From: Burkholderiales bacterium
GTDB lineage: Bacteria; Pseudomonadota; Gammaproteobacteria; Burkholderiales; Burkholderiaceae
DNA: 6,115 bases
Direction of reading: 5' to 3'
Assembly (NCBI GenBank): GCA_947447845.1
Contig: CANFNO010000189.1
Location: forward strand, 1 to 6,115
Numbering within the stretch: the first letter of the stretch is position 1; each line of letters starts with the position of its first letter. The notes under the pieces were generated by a model, which saw only the letters and a list, made by a program, of their open reading frames with translations, was not told where the DNA came from and made no database searches. The translations under genes were made by a program, and so were the position numbers. Shown piece by piece: positions 5,697 to 6,115 of the stretch.

Positions 5697-6115
5697 ATGC
5701 GACCCAAGCTTTTCACCCGCGAGATCATTCCCTTCACGCTGTCGTTTACCGTGCTGGCGGTGGTGGCACTCCTGCTCGATAGCCTGTTGCACTACTACAC
5801 CCTGGTGTGGATTGGGCGCTATCTGGGCATTGTGGGCACAGTCATGATTCTGGCCTCCGTACGTTACTCACTGCGCAAACGCAAAATCATCTCCAGCGGC
5901 AATCCGATCTCGCTGTTGCGACAGCATGAATATCTGGCCTGGACCGGATCCCTGCTGGTCCTGGTTCATGCCGGTATTCACTTCAATTCCATTCTGGGTT
6001 GGCTGGCGGTGTGGGCCATGCTGATCAATATCGGAAGCGGTTTGGCCGGCAAGTTCTTGTTGGACCGCGCCCGCAAGCGCATGCTCGAAGCCCGTCAGAC
6101 TATGTTGCGCCAGGG
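5697..6115 (+). CDS. Multi-helix membrane protein with possible heme-b ligands, 3' partial
   Basis: This frame opens with ATG at 5697 and stays open to the window end, giving 139 whole codons; the C-terminus is missing. I do not recognise a named family. Hydrophobic segments fall at about 12-31, 36-55, 79-97 and 99-118, separated by a basic loop (R56 to K63) and followed by a strongly basic stretch (K119 to R128), which suggests a four-helix unit or the first part of a larger protein. Histidines are H32, H77, H91 and H95. H77 and H91 are separated by 13 residues across one helix, the spacing of stacked heme-b ligands in ferric reductase and cytochrome b families; the Arg and Gly near H77 (R75, G84) fit that pattern. 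The second ligand helix is not evident in the visible part. No Shine-Dalgarno sequence is clear; the start lies 5 bases after the reductase stop, so coupled translation is likely. I infer that it accepts electrons from that reductase. Membrane protein is certain; heme binding is a hypothesis. Confidence 0.8.
   Translation, partial: MRPKLFTREIIPFTLSFTVLAVVALLLDSLLHYYTLVWIGRYLGIVGTVMILASVRYSLRKRKIISSGNPISLLRQHEYLAWTGSLLVLVHAGIHFNSILGWLAVWAMLINIGSGLAGKFLLDRARKRMLEARQTMLRQ

Overview
The window is GC-rich, single-orientation bacterial DNA. All six genes I can support are on the + strand, closely spaced, and use ATG or GTG starts. Composition, gene style and the kind of proteins (aqpZ-type aquaporin, lactone-oxidase-like flavoprotein, anchored ferredoxin-type reductase) suggest a betaproteobacterium, probably of order Burkholderiales (Comamonadaceae-like). 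This placement is an inference from general resemblance, as there is no rRNA or other marker in the window.

Region 1 (76-3485) is a tight three-gene cassette: an NAD(P)-dependent aldehyde dehydrogenase (76-1449), a classical short-chain dehydrogenase/reductase (1454-2221) and a FAD-linked aldonolactone/alditol-oxidase-family flavoprotein (2232-3485). The gaps are 4 and 10 bases, and the ribosome binding site of the third gene overlaps the stop codon of the second, so they are almost certainly one transcript. Three oxidoreductases acting on alcohol, lactol/lactone or polyol, and aldehyde groups suggest stepwise oxidation of a sugar, polyol or similar hydroxylated compound. The substrate cannot be read from this sequence. 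The first 75 bases hold the ribosome binding site and a possible hairpin followed by a T-rich stretch, but no gene that I can support.

Region 2 (3486-4449) holds aqpZ (3635-4336), a complete aquaporin with both NPA motifs and the water-selective filter residues. It has its own upstream gap of 149 bases (one imperfect hairpin, no convincing promoter). It is followed by a 113-base gap with two hairpins, one with a UUCG tetraloop and one with an 11-bp perfect stem, which probably marks the end of the aqpZ transcript.

Region 3 (4450-6115) starts a different unit. The first gene is a membrane-anchored flavin reductase with a C-terminal plant-type [2Fe-2S] domain (4450-5691). Five bases later comes a multi-helix membrane protein that runs off the window (5697-6115, 3' partial) and carries a His-x13-His pair typical of heme-b-binding helices. 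Together they look like a split version of a ferric-reductase/NADPH-oxidase-type chain: NAD(P)H to flavin to [2Fe-2S] to membrane heme. This pair is the part of the window most worth following up; the genes beyond position 6115 would decide what it reduces. No tRNA, rRNA, CRISPR array, insertion sequence or integration site was seen.
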